This document shows positions 19,829 to 28,121 of a stretch of 64,000 bases of DNA, piece by piece. The translations under genes were made by a program, and so were the position numbers. The notes under the pieces were generated by a model that made no database searches, had not been told where the DNA came from, and saw only the letters and a program-made list of their open reading frames with translations. Positions within the stretch are counted from its first letter, which is position 1. Each line of letters opens with the position of its first letter. The DNA is from Roseiarcus sp963741845 (GTDB taxonomy: Bacteria > Pseudomonadota > Alphaproteobacteria > Rhizobiales > Beijerinckiaceae), in the NCBI GenBank assembly GCA_963741845.1, contig CAVUJV010000028.1:1-64000 (forward strand), read 5' to 3'.

Positions 19829-21184
19829 TTGGCGGCGCCTGGCCGGGACTCGCCGGGCGCTCAAGGCGCGCCAGCCGGCCTGCATCGGATCGTCGTCGTC
19901 GGAGGCGGCGCGGCCGGGCTCGAACTCGTCACCCATCTCGGCGACACGCTCGGCAAGCGCGGCGTCGCGGACGTCTCCCTCGTCGAACGCGGCCGCACCC
20001 ATCTCTGGAAGCCGCTGCTGCACATGGTCGCGGCCGGAAGCATGGACCCTTCCGAGCATCAGCTGAACTATCTCGCGCAAGGCCACTGGCATCACTTCCG
20101 CTATCATTACGGCGAGATGGTCGGGCTCGACCGCGCGCGGAAGATGGTTCAGGTCGGCGCGACCTTCGACGAGGACGGAAGGCAGATCGCCCTGCCCCGC
20201 GAGATTCCTTACGACACGCTGGTCATCGCCATCGGCAGCGTCACCAACGATTTCGGGACGCCCGGCGCGGCGGAATATGCGATCCCGCTCGAGACCGCGG
20301 ATCAGGCGACGCGCTTTCACAACCGCCTGCTCAACGCCTTCCTGCGCGTCCAGTCTCAGACGGAGCCGATCCACCCCGGGCAGTTGCATGTCGCGATCAT
20401 CGGAGCGGGCGCGACCGGCACGGAGCTTGCGGCCGAACTCTATCAGACGGCGCGCGAGGTCGTCGCCTACGGGCTCGATCAGGTCGATCCCGACAAGGAC
20501 ATCCGCATCATCCTGGTGGAGGGCGCGCAGCGCCTGCTGCCGGCGCTGCCCGAACGCGTGTCCGATGCGACGCTGGAGCTCCTCAACAAGCTGGGGGTCG
20601 AAGTGCGCACGAACGCGCGGGTCGCCGGCGTGCGCGCCGACGGGATCGAGCTGGCGAACGGCGAATTCATTCCGGCGGAGCTTGTGGTCTGGGCGGCCGG
20701 CGTGAAGGGGCCGGACATCCTGCGCGATCTGGACGGGCTCGAGACGAACCGGGCCAACCAGCTCGTGACGACGCCGACGCTCCTGACGACGCGCGACCCC
20801 GACATCTTCGCGATCGGCGATTGCGCGGCGGTTCCACGCGCGGATTCCGACGCGCCCGTCCCGCCGCGCGCGCAAGCCGCCCATCAGGAGGCGTCGCATC
20901 TGGCGAAGCAGATCGCGCGCCGGCTCGAAGGCAAGCCGCTCGAACCTTTCGCCTATCGCGACTTCGGCTCGCTCGTGTCCTTCGGCCGCATCGGCGCGGT
21001 CGGCAATCTCATGAACCTCGCGCTCAGGGGCAATCTCTTCATCGAAGGGATGGTGGCGCGCTGGATGTACCGGTCGCTCTACAAGATGCACGAGCGGGCG
21101 CTGCACGGGACCACGAAGACCGCGCTCGACAGCCTGGCCCGGAGCCTTGCGCGGCACGCCGAGCCGAAGGTGAAGCTGCATTAG
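19829..21184 (+). CDS. ndh: Type II NADH:quinone oxidoreductase (NDH-2)
   Basis: Single-subunit, non-proton-pumping NADH dehydrogenase on the inner face of the membrane. The protein is about 451 residues with an FAD-binding motif RIVVVGGGAAGLELVTHLGD near the N-terminus, a NADH-binding motif VAIIGAGATGTELAAELY near residue 190, and the FAD contact DPDIFAIGDCAA. The C-terminal amphipathic region (LALRGNLFIEGMVARWMYRS) is typical. No ATG precedes the FAD motif in frame, so TTG 19829 is taken as start with modest certainty. The last 55 codons recur as a degraded copy at 24196-24354. Confidence 0.92.
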   Translation: MAAPGRDSPGAQGAPAGLHRIVVVGGGAAGLELVTHLGDTLGKRGVADVSLVERGRTHLWKPLLHMVAAGSMDPSEHQLNYLAQGHWHHFRYHYGEMVGLDRARKMVQVGATFDEDGRQIALPREIPYDTLVIAIGSVTNDFGTPGAAEYAIPLETADQATRFHNRLLNAFLRVQSQTEPIHPGQLHVAIIGAGATGTELAAELYQTAREVVAYGLDQVDPDKDIRIILVEGAQRLLPALPERVSDATLELLNKLGVEVRTNARVAGVRADGIELANGEFIPAELVVWAAGVKGPDILRDLDGLETNRANQLVTTPTLLTTRDPDIFAIGDCAAVPRADSDAPVPPRAQAAHQEASHLAKQIARRLEGKPLEPFAYRDFGSLVSFGRIGAVGNLMNLALRGNLFIEGMVARWMYRSLYKMHERALHGTTKTALDSLARSLARHAEPKVKLH

Positions 21185-21229
21185 CTAAAGTGTTGGACCC
21201 GCGACATGTTGATCTGGTCGGCGCGATGG

Positions 21230-21958
21230 CTATCCCATGATGCCTGGGCCAAACGCATTGCTTAGCGCCACGTGTCCGGACGGAGTGATGCCGACGGCGC
21301 GAGTGCCTTCGATGCGGCGTATCCAGCCATGAGAAAAGCACGCGCCGCATATGGCTGCGCCGACTGAACCGGCGATGTGCGAGCGGCGCTCGCTCCAATC
21401 GAGGCAGGGACGACAGAATATTGGTCCTCCCCGCCGGTTCGAGCGCGCGGCCGCACCATCGAGATCGACTCCGAGGCGGCGCAAGAGGGAGGCGCCATCC
21501 TCTGTGAGCGCACCGCCATCAGCCGAGAAATCGATGAATCCGAGTTCCGCCATTCTATCGGCCATCGCTACTGCGACTTGTCCCGCGAGGTGGTCATAGC
21601 AAGTACGGGCGCGACGCAATGCCTTGTCGCGCGGGCCGACCACAACCGCCGTCCTCTTTCGTGGCCCGTTCCCGCTATTCAGACCGCCGGCGACGGCCAT
21701 GATGCTTTCCAGCATGCTGGCGATGGCGGGCGAGGCGAGGCGGTGATAGCGATGTCTGCCTTGACGCTCCATCGCCAGGAGACCAGCGTCTGTCAGCCGC
21801 GCCAGGTGGCCGCTGGCGGTCTGTGGCGTAACACCGGCGACGCGGGCCAGCTCCGTCGCTGTAAGGGCGCGGCCGTCCATTAACGCAGCCAACATATTGG
21901 CGCGGGCGGGATCGCCGACCAGGGCGGCGGTCTCGGCAAAGGCGGCGGTGCTCAACAT
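21230..21958 (-). CDS. ArsR-family winged-helix transcriptional regulator
   Basis: A 242-residue protein whose first 90 residues form an ArsR-type winged helix (TATELARVAGVTPQTASGHL, then LARLTDAGLLAMERQGRHRY). The longer C-terminal part contains CRPCLDWSERRSHIAG and further cysteines (AAICGACF), which might sense metal or redox state, though no ligand can be assigned. It lies 20 nt downstream of a flavin reductase-like gene and is probably co-transcribed with it. Confidence 0.88.
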   Translation of the reverse strand: MLSTAAFAETAALVGDPARANMLAALMDGRALTATELARVAGVTPQTASGHLARLTDAGLLAMERQGRHRYHRLASPAIASMLESIMAVAGGLNSGNGPRKRTAVVVGPRDKALRRARTCYDHLAGQVAVAMADRMAELGFIDFSADGGALTEDGASLLRRLGVDLDGAAARSNRRGGPIFCRPCLDWSERRSHIAGSVGAAICGACFSHGWIRRIEGTRAVGITPSGHVALSNAFGPGIMG

Positions 21959-21978
21959 GGCTCCTTATCCTTGCGTCC

Positions 21979-22641
21979 TCATATTTCGGCTTTGAACGTC
22001 CGTCCGAGGTCAGGGCCTGTGCCAAAATAGTGTCGAAAGACATAGAGCAGCGGGCCCCACTTGGCGGTGTCTATGTGATGGGTGCCGGGCACAACGATGT
22101 TCCGATGGGCATGCACCTTGACAACTTTTGCTTCGATAATCTGGAAAGCCTCCGGCCGTTCCGGAGACCAATCATCCCCGGGGTCATGACATGCTACAAC
22201 CTCGGCCTCGAACTGGATCGGGCATTCCGCGATCCGCAGCGGTCTGACCACGGTCGATGCCTGCGGGGTGAAGCCAGAAGTCTCAAACTTCTCAGGTTGG
22301 AATTTGTAGCCGATCTTCTCCTTGTGAGGCGGCACGGGATTACGACCGGTCCCGCGCGCGATTGCCTCAACCTTCCGCCAAAGGTCCGGTGAGGGAAAAT
22401 TGATGACGATCTGACGGTCTCGCGCCGCATTCTCCCGACCTTTGCTCGTCGACGTCATCCCCAGGACGACGCGATCGAAGAGCATCCAGGCCGAGGACAT
22501 CGGCGAGATATTGGTCGTACCGTCAGGGTTGAGGCTTGTTATCAGCGCAACGGGGGCGCCGACGTAGAGGACGGATGGCGTGATCTCGATGTGCTCGGCG
22601 TCAGGCTGAGGCATGGCAAGCAATTCGGCGCCAGGGGGCAT
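21979..22641 (-). CDS. Flavin reductase-like FMN-binding protein
   Basis: A 220-residue split-barrel flavoprotein of the flavin reductase-like family. Typical stretches are YVGAPVALITSLNPDGTTNI, SPMSSAWMLFDRVVLGM and the C-terminal PGTHHIDTAKWGPLLYVFRH. Members use FMN or FAD; the substrate is unknown. The start ATG 22641 has a good AGGAGAG site 5 nt upstream; ATG 22614 is an alternative. It is the first gene of a two-gene unit with the ArsR regulator. Confidence 0.88.
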   Translation of the reverse strand: MPPGAELLAMPQPDAEHIEITPSVLYVGAPVALITSLNPDGTTNISPMSSAWMLFDRVVLGMTSTSKGRENAARDRQIVINFPSPDLWRKVEAIARGTGRNPVPPHKEKIGYKFQPEKFETSGFTPQASTVVRPLRIAECPIQFEAEVVACHDPGDDWSPERPEAFQIIEAKVVKVHAHRNIVVPGTHHIDTAKWGPLLYVFRHYFGTGPDLGRTFKAEI

Positions 22642-22948
22642 AGCAACTCTCCTATGGAGAGCGCATCATACTTCCCGAAGGCGATCAGACGTTTCGGTCG
22701 CCACCGAAGCCTCCCGACGGGCTGAGGGTGAAACGGGCGAAGCGCTGAAACTCCAGCGGCCTCTGGCGGAAGCGGCGCTCAGGTGCGGCCGCCTAGCCAT
22801 ATCTCTCCGCTGAATTGTACTGGCTCGGCGTGGATGGCCGGCACAAAGGCCGGCCATGACGCCAGAGCGGATCCCGGGCAACCAACAATTAGCGCCATAA
22901 GAGCCTGCAAATTCCTCTCGCATGGCGTGGTCGTCTCATGAGGCCAGC
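22642..22948. other. Intergenic region containing the second dispersed repeat
   Basis: This gap of about 307 nt lies between the flavin reductase start and the end of the PEP-CTERM gene. It contains repeat copy 2 and no protein-like frame. Confidence 0.5.
22810..22889 (+). repeat. Dispersed intergenic repeat, copy 2
   Basis: Matches copy 1 at 7263-7341 from CTGAATTGTACTGGCTCGGC through the hairpin (22829-22861) to CAACCAACAAT. The loop has one extra A compared with copy 1, and the segment after the hairpin has diverged. Confidence 0.8.
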
Positions 22949-24077
22949 CTAACATCCATTCTGATTTTCAGCAATGAATGTCGAGGCGGGTTTGCGAGTT
23001 TGGCGATAGCCTGAAAAGCCGAGGCCGGCGAAGCCGATCAGCATCATCGCCCAGGTGGCCGGCTCCGGGGCGGCCGTGTCGGTGTAGACGAAGGTGCCGC
23101 CGCCGCCGCCGCCGGACCACGGGCCGCCCGTAGGGTCGTAAAAGTCGCCGGTCATGCCCGCGCCGCCCACGACGATGTCAAGCGTCGTGCCCGCGTTCAA
23201 CCAGACCGAGAGGCCGACGGCTTCGGCGCCATATCCGCCGACGTCGCCGGACCATTCCGCCGAGCCGCCCTGCGCGCCCACCGCGGCCATTTCGTAAGAG
23301 TTGCTCACCGGAATGACATAGGTTTGCACGCCGCCGGTGTAGTTGAACGTCGTGTAGTAGTTAGCGTCCCACGTAGAGATCGTGAAGGAGCCGTCGAGTT
23401 CCGGCGCCGCCGCCCCCGTTCGGGGTCCCCGAATATGCCGGGCGGAAGATGCTGTAAGTGAATGCGGAGGATACGTACGAGCCGCCGCCACCCCCGCCGC
23501 CAGCGATGCCGCTGCCGCCGCCGCCGCCCGAATAGCCGCCCCCGCCGCCGCCGCCGCCCCAGCCGCCGCCGCCGCCGCCGCCGTAGCCGCCGTTAGCCAT
23601 TCCCCCGCCGACCTGGCCGCCGAGTCCGCCGGCGAAAGTCGAAGGACCGGATCCGCCGAGGCCGGCGCCGCCGTTCTCATAGATTGTGATGAAGCCCGCC
23701 CCGTCGCCGCCGTTCCCACGCCAGCCGCCGCCGCCGCCGCCGTTGGCGTTTGCGCTGCCTGTGCCGGCGCCGCCGCCAACGTTGTCGCCGCCGACTCCGC
23801 CGCCGCCACCGCCGCCATTGACGCCGCCGGCTCCGCCGCCGCCGTCTGATCCGAGGCCTTTACTGCCGGATGGGGCGCCCTGGCCGGCGTCTCCCGCGTA
23901 GTTGGCGTAGCCTCCGGAAGAGCTGGCATAGGCGTTCGCGGCGCCGCCGCCGCCGCCGGCGGCCAGCCAAAGCGTCGCTGCGGACGCCGGGGCCGACCAC
24001 AGGAGGCCCGCCGACAGGACGAGCCCCGTCGCCCCCGACGCGAAACGCGAAACCGTATCGATGTCTCTCTTTTTCAC
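22949..24077 (-). CDS. Glycine-rich secreted protein with PEPxxWA-CTERM anchor (frameshifted in this sequence)
   Basis: The N-terminal frame starts at GTG 24077 (GGGGAG ribosome site 6 nt upstream) with a signal peptide ending SAPASA, then a region of about 200 residues dominated by glycine runs. The C-terminal frame holds LDGSFTISTWDANYYTTFNY, a beta-rich segment, and the sorting signal PEPATWAMMLIGFAGLG followed by a basic tail. The frames separate near 23403-23418 in GC-rich repeats. PEPxxWA-CTERM proteins are exported, processed by an exosortase/archaeosortase-type enzyme and often linked to exopolysaccharide or biofilm; that role is inferred. The repeat makes a sequencing slip likely. 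Confidence 0.82.
23500..23960 (-). repeat. Low-complexity GCC/GGC triplet tract coding for polyglycine
   Basis: Dense CCGCCG repeats on the plus strand encode glycine runs on the minus strand. The tract is prone to slippage and also produces long false open frames of Pro or Ala in the other frames. Confidence 0.85.
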
Positions 24078-24195
24078 GGCGTGCTCCCCAAAAAACTCAG
24101 AGTATCGGATGGTAAATTTCGCAAACATTACACATTGGAAAGCCGGAATTGTCAACACCGTTATGTCTGCGGGATTACGATTACGGCGGCGCTTT

Positions 24196-24354
24196 CGCGC
24201 TCAGGGGCAATCTCTTCATCGAAGGGATGGCGGCGCGGTGGACCGGTCGCGCTCCGGGATGCCCGAGCGGACGCTGCGCGAGGACCGCGAAAACCGCGCT
24301 CGCCAGCCTGGCCCGCAGCCTGGCGCGGCGCGCCGAGCCGAAGGCGAAGCTGCG
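24196..24354 (+). pseudogene. Fragment of the 3' end of ndh
   Basis: Thirty-six nucleotides beginning TCGCGCTCAGGGGCAATCTC are identical to the ndh gene from 21018. The similarity then continues with small deletions to GAGCCGAAGGCGAAGCTG near 24352. The translated piece reads ALRGNLFIEGMAARW and later KTALASLARSLARRAEPKAK, matching the last 55 residues of NDH-2. There is no start or upstream part, so it is a remnant of a duplication. Confidence 0.85.
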
Positions 24355-24372
24355 CGGGAACAGCCCGGCGCG

Positions 24373-26631
24373 TCAGCGCGCCGGGATCAGCTTCGGCGAG
24401 ACATGTTCGGAGGGCGCGACATACCGGCTCTCCGCGTCCTCTTTCAAAAGATAGCCCTGCTTGACCAGCGCGTCCGCCGCGGCGGCGACCTTGCGCTGGT
24501 AATCGGCCCGGCCCGAATAGAGCTCGTCGAGCGTGGCGCGGCTGTCCTTTTCGCCTGCCTGTTTTCTGTCGACGGCGAGCGGAATGGCGCCGCCGGACAG
24601 CAGGCAGGCTTCTCCGATGGCGTGGCCGGCCGCGCGCAGGTTCCAGCCTGTATAGGTGGCGAGCGGAACTGCGACATCCGGCAGCCGGATGCCGGCGATC
24701 TCATTGCCGTTGCGGTCGGTCTTCGGAACAAGCAGCGTATAGAGGGCCCCCTCCCGGATGACGGGCAGCGCGTCGCGATAGGTCGTCGCCGCGATCGGAT
24801 TGACGTGTCCGGCCGATGTGAGATGCAATTTTTCCGGCGCCGCGTTCAGTCCGTCGGGCACGACAAGATCGGTCAAGGACGGAAAGGCCTCGGCGGGCGC
24901 AACGGCGGTTCGCGCCGCAACGGTCGGATAGGCCGAAGGCGGCGGCGCCGCGCCATCCGCCGTCCAGGCGATCAAGGCCCGCAGCAAGGCGCGCTCCGGC
25001 GGCGCCTCGGAAATGGGAGAATCCGGCGCCTGGCAGGGGTCTCCGGCCCGCGGCGCCGTCAGGACGCCGTCGCCGATGCCGGATCCGCCGCCATGCCTCG
25101 TCCCTGGGATCAGGTAGTAGCGAACATTCGGAGGCAGGGCGATGTCGCGGCCCTTGCCGTTCGTCACCACGAGCGAGGCGCGCGCGCCCCACCACTCGAA
25201 CGAGCCGTCCAGCTGCATGATCTTCGGGCAGGTGTGCGTCGCTTCGCAGGCGCGCATGAGCCCGTCCGCACGGCCGCCCGCCGGGTCGCGCTGCACGGCA
25301 TAGGCGAAGGGGAACTGGTCGCCGGGTTGCCAGTGGTCCTCATGCTCCTTGGACCAGCGGCCCGGCTGGGCGAAGCGCGCATTGACCCAGGTGCGGCGCG
25401 CTCCGGCGATGATCGGCATCATCGCATCGAAGACCGGACGGCCGTCCGCGTTGTTGAAGCCCTGATAGAGGAAATCGCGCAGGAAGCGGCCCGACTGCGA
25501 AATGCCGACCCCGACCGCGAGATCGAAATTGCCTTCCGGGTGCGCCGGGCACGCGGCGCGAATGCAAGGCGCCGCGGCGAGATCGGCGAGCGGATTGGGA
25601 TGTCCCGCAGCGTCCTTCCGCCCGGAGCGCAGGAAGGCGACAAGATCACGCACCGCGGCAAAGCCGACGCCGTCCACGCGCGGGTCCTTCGCCCGATAGA
25701 CGAAACTGTAGATTGTGCCGCCGTCGGCCGGGACTTGCGCGCCGTCGGGGCCGGGCACGGAGGACGGCGGGGTGAAAGCGACTTCGGCGGCGCCGTCCTT
25801 GCCCGCGACATACCGCCAATCGGTCACGGCGACGGATGGGGCGCGATAATCCGGATGGCCTTCCGCCGCGCGCCCGTAACCGGTGAGCCACGATTGCCGC
25901 GCGGTGAACGTCACAGACGCGCGGTCGGCCGGATCGGCGGGCGCGTAGGAAAGCGGGACGCGATCGGGAGCGCCGCCAGCATAGTCGGGGATGAATTCCT
26001 CGCGGCTGAAGCCGATGATCGGCTTGCCGTCCGCAGCCTTTGCGATCGGGAAACGCGTTCCGATCGGGGCGGCGCCTGCGATCGCCGGGGCCCCTGTTTG
26101 CGGCAGGTCGCCCTGCCAACCGCTCCAGACAAGGGTCGCGCCCGTTGCAAGGAGCGATGGGAAATTTGCGGGCGGCGGCGCCGCGCGCGCCGGGTCGGCG
26201 CCGACGAAGACGGGAATGCCGAGCTTGCGCCCGCGATTGACGACTTCATAGACGAGAAGACGCCTTGCGTCCGCTGCGTGGACCGGCCGAAGGATCACGA
26301 CATCCGTGCTGTAGTCGACCAGCCCGTCGGCAGCGCGCGGCGCGAGGGAAAGGTCGGCTACTCCCGCGTTCGCGGCGGCGCGCGGATCGAGCGCGCCATG
26401 CGCCACCGCCGTGACGATCTCGTACGGGCCGGCCGCGCCGGGCGGCGTCGCGCCGCCGAAGGCCGGCGCCGTCGACAGAATCTGAAGATCGCGGATGATC
26501 CCCGCCGGACCGGTCGCTGGCGCGGAAAACGCGGCCGTCGCGCCGCTCGCAGCCAGGGCCGCCGCAAGAACGCCCGATGCGGTCCAGCCGCAAACGATCC
26601 GTCTCATTCTGCGGTCAAGGGTCACTGGCAC
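24373..26631 (-). CDS. Secreted alpha/beta hydrolase domain protein
   Basis: A large (752-residue) exported hydrolase. The N-terminus has a signal peptide (GVLAAALAASGATAAFSA). The nucleophile elbow is GISQSGRF with Ser378, and the likely catalytic histidine is in PGTRHGGGSG. The overall pattern fits the family of long alpha/beta hydrolases with conserved SFVYRAKDPRVDGVGFAAVR and a C-terminal helical cap. The substrate is unknown; an esterase or lactone hydrolase is possible. It stands alone between the ndh remnant and pyrF, with its own upstream region of about 70 nt. Confidence 0.82.
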   Translation of the reverse strand: MPVTLDRRMRRIVCGWTASGVLAAALAASGATAAFSAPATGPAGIIRDLQILSTAPAFGGATPPGAAGPYEIVTAVAHGALDPRAAANAGVADLSLAPRAADGLVDYSTDVVILRPVHAADARRLLVYEVVNRGRKLGIPVFVGADPARAAPPPANFPSLLATGATLVWSGWQGDLPQTGAPAIAGAAPIGTRFPIAKAADGKPIIGFSREEFIPDYAGGAPDRVPLSYAPADPADRASVTFTARQSWLTGYGRAAEGHPDYRAPSVAVTDWRYVAGKDGAAEVAFTPPSSVPGPDGAQVPADGGTIYSFVYRAKDPRVDGVGFAAVRDLVAFLRSGRKDAAGHPNPLADLAAAPCIRAACPAHPEGNFDLAVGVGISQSGRFLRDFLYQGFNNADGRPVFDAMMPIIAGARRTWVNARFAQPGRWSKEHEDHWQPGDQFPFAYAVQRDPAGGRADGLMRACEATHTCPKIMQLDGSFEWWGARASLVVTNGKGRDIALPPNVRYYLIPGTRHGGGSGIGDGVLTAPRAGDPCQAPDSPISEAPPERALLRALIAWTADGAAPPPSAYPTVAARTAVAPAEAFPSLTDLVVPDGLNAAPEKLHLTSAGHVNPIAATTYRDALPVIREGALYTLLVPKTDRNGNEIAGIRLPDVAVPLATYTGWNLRAAGHAIGEACLLSGGAIPLAVDRKQAGEKDSRATLDELYSGRADYQRKVAAAADALVKQGYLLKEDAESRYVAPSEHVSPKLIPAR

Positions 26632-26700
26632 GGGCGCTTCCTCCTATCCGATGGCGCCGGCGCTCCGGCCGGTTTCGCCTTGTTTCTTGCGTGGGCGACG

Positions 26701-27417
26701 CTAGCGCGTCGGGGTTGTCGCCGCCGCGATCTCCCCGACAATCGCCGACGCCGCGCTTTGCGGGTCCGCCGCCTCCGTGATCGGCCGGCCGACCACCAGA
26801 AAATCCGCGCCGTCGCGAATGGCGCTCAAGGGGGTCGCCACCCGCTTCTGGTCGCCGACCGCGACGCCTGCGGGGCGGATGCCGGGCGTGACGAGGATCA
26901 TGCCCTTGCCGACCGCGGCGCGCACGACCGGCGCTTCCCCTGCGCTTGCGACGAGCCCGTCCACTCCGAGCGCCTGCGCCTGCTCCGCGCGCTTCCTCAC
27001 CGTCTCGACGACGCCGAAGCGATAGCCCGCTTCGAGAAGATCCATGTCGTCGTAGGAGGTGAGCACCGTGACGGCGAGGATGCGAAGGCCGGTCCCCTTC
27101 GCGCCGGCGACGGCGGCGCGCATCGTCTGCGGATAGGCGTGGACCGTGAGAAAGGTCGCGCCGAGCTTCGCGGCCTGGGCGGTCGCGCGCTCGACCGTGT
27201 TCGGAATGTCGTGCAGCTTGAGATCGAGAAAGACCTTCTTGCCGGCGGCCGCAAGCTTCGGAACGAGCGCAAGCCCTCCGCCATAGGCGAGCTCCATCCC
27301 GACCTTATAGAACGTGGCCGCCTCGCCGATGCGGGCGACGAGGCGCTCCGCCTCGCTGACGTCGGGAATGTCGAGCGCGACGATCAGACGGTCGCGCGGA
27401 GCAAGGCCCTCACGCAT
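26701..27417 (-). CDS. pyrF: Orotidine 5'-phosphate decarboxylase
   Basis: Last step of UMP synthesis: decarboxylation of OMP. The 238-residue TIM barrel starts at ATG 27417 (MREGLAPRDRLIVALDIPDV). The catalytic motif DLKLHDIPNT has Asp65, Lys67 and Asp70, and the phosphate-binding region is FLVVGRPITEA. Upstream open frame exists but is not protein-like. The start overlaps the end of the upstream methyltransferase gene by 8 nt, so the genes are translationally coupled. Confidence 0.96.
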   Translation of the reverse strand: MREGLAPRDRLIVALDIPDVSEAERLVARIGEAATFYKVGMELAYGGGLALVPKLAAAGKKVFLDLKLHDIPNTVERATAQAAKLGATFLTVHAYPQTMRAAVAGAKGTGLRILAVTVLTSYDDMDLLEAGYRFGVVETVRKRAEQAQALGVDGLVASAGEAPVVRAAVGKGMILVTPGIRPAGVAVGDQKRVATPLSAIRDGADFLVVGRPITEAADPQSAASAIVGEIAAATTPTR

Positions 27418-28039
27418 GCGCGCGCCTCTCGGCGGCGCCGTCGAGGCGATAGGTCCAGACGCGGGCCGGCGGCAGGTTGAGCCAGACCGGCGCGCTGCGA
27501 AGCGCGGCATAGCGGCCGGTCAGCGCGTTCATCGGAACGGGAGAGGCGGGTCCATAGGTGAACTGGACGAAGACGCCGCCCGGCCCCATCAGCGCGAAGG
27601 CGTCGTCGAGCAGCTTCTCGCGCCGAGGCGGCGGCTGGTTGAGAAGCGGCAGGCTCGAGACGACGGCGGCGATCTCGCCGCCCGCAAGCCCATGAAGCGT
27701 GCGCGGAAGATCGTAAGCGTCGCCCTCGATGACGCGGGCGGCGGCGAAGCGGCCTTCGAGCAGGCGGCAGAACGCCGGATTGAATTCGACGAGCACGAGG
27801 CGGCGGGGATCGACCCCACGCTGGATGAGCGCCTTCGTCACGGGGCCCGTGCCGGGCCCGAGTTCGACGATGATTCCGCGCGGCGGCGGGCCGGACGCCG
27901 CCGCCATCGCCCGCGCGAGCGCCTTGCCCGACGGGGCGACGGCGCCTGTCAATCGCGGGCTGCCGACAAGCGACTTGAGGAAGCGTCCGCGATCGCCGAG
28001 CCTCAAGGCCCGCTTCTCGTTCTGCATATGGCTTTGCAT
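27410..28039 (-). CDS. pmtA: PmtA-type phospholipid N-methyltransferase
   Basis: A 209-residue SAM-dependent methyltransferase resembling the Rhizobium PmtA family, which methylates phosphatidylethanolamine toward phosphatidylcholine. The SAM-binding motif IIVELGPGTGPVTKAL is at residues 56-71, followed by the acidic VLVEFNPAFC. A second motif, VVSSLPLLNQP, is characteristic of this group. It lies between dnaJ and pyrF and overlaps pyrF. Related rRNA methyltransferases share motif I, but the N-terminal FLKSLVGSPRLTGAVAPSGK region favours PmtA. Confidence 0.82.
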   Translation of the reverse strand: MQSHMQNEKRALRLGDRGRFLKSLVGSPRLTGAVAPSGKALARAMAAASGPPPRGIIVELGPGTGPVTKALIQRGVDPRRLVLVEFNPAFCRLLEGRFAAARVIEGDAYDLPRTLHGLAGGEIAAVVSSLPLLNQPPPRREKLLDDAFALMGPGGVFVQFTYGPASPVPMNALTGRYAALRSAPVWLNLPPARVWTYRLDGAAERRAHA

Positions 28040-28121
28040 GATCCGCTCCGCGGAGGAACGCGCCTCGAAAGGCCCGGTCGGCCCGCGTCTCTAGCGCGCT
28101 TTCGCCGGCGCGGCAAAGCCG

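Noticed and set aside
23382..23849. Ala-rich and Pro-rich frames across the glycine tract, and a possible tandem-repeat array
   Set aside because: Produced by the GCC/GGC triplet tract. No regular spacer-repeat pattern, so it is not a CRISPR array.
24061..27480. 1139-residue open frame on the plus strand
   Set aside because: Antisense to the hydrolase and pyrF. Only the short ndh-derived part near 24196-24354 is meaningful, and that is a remnant.
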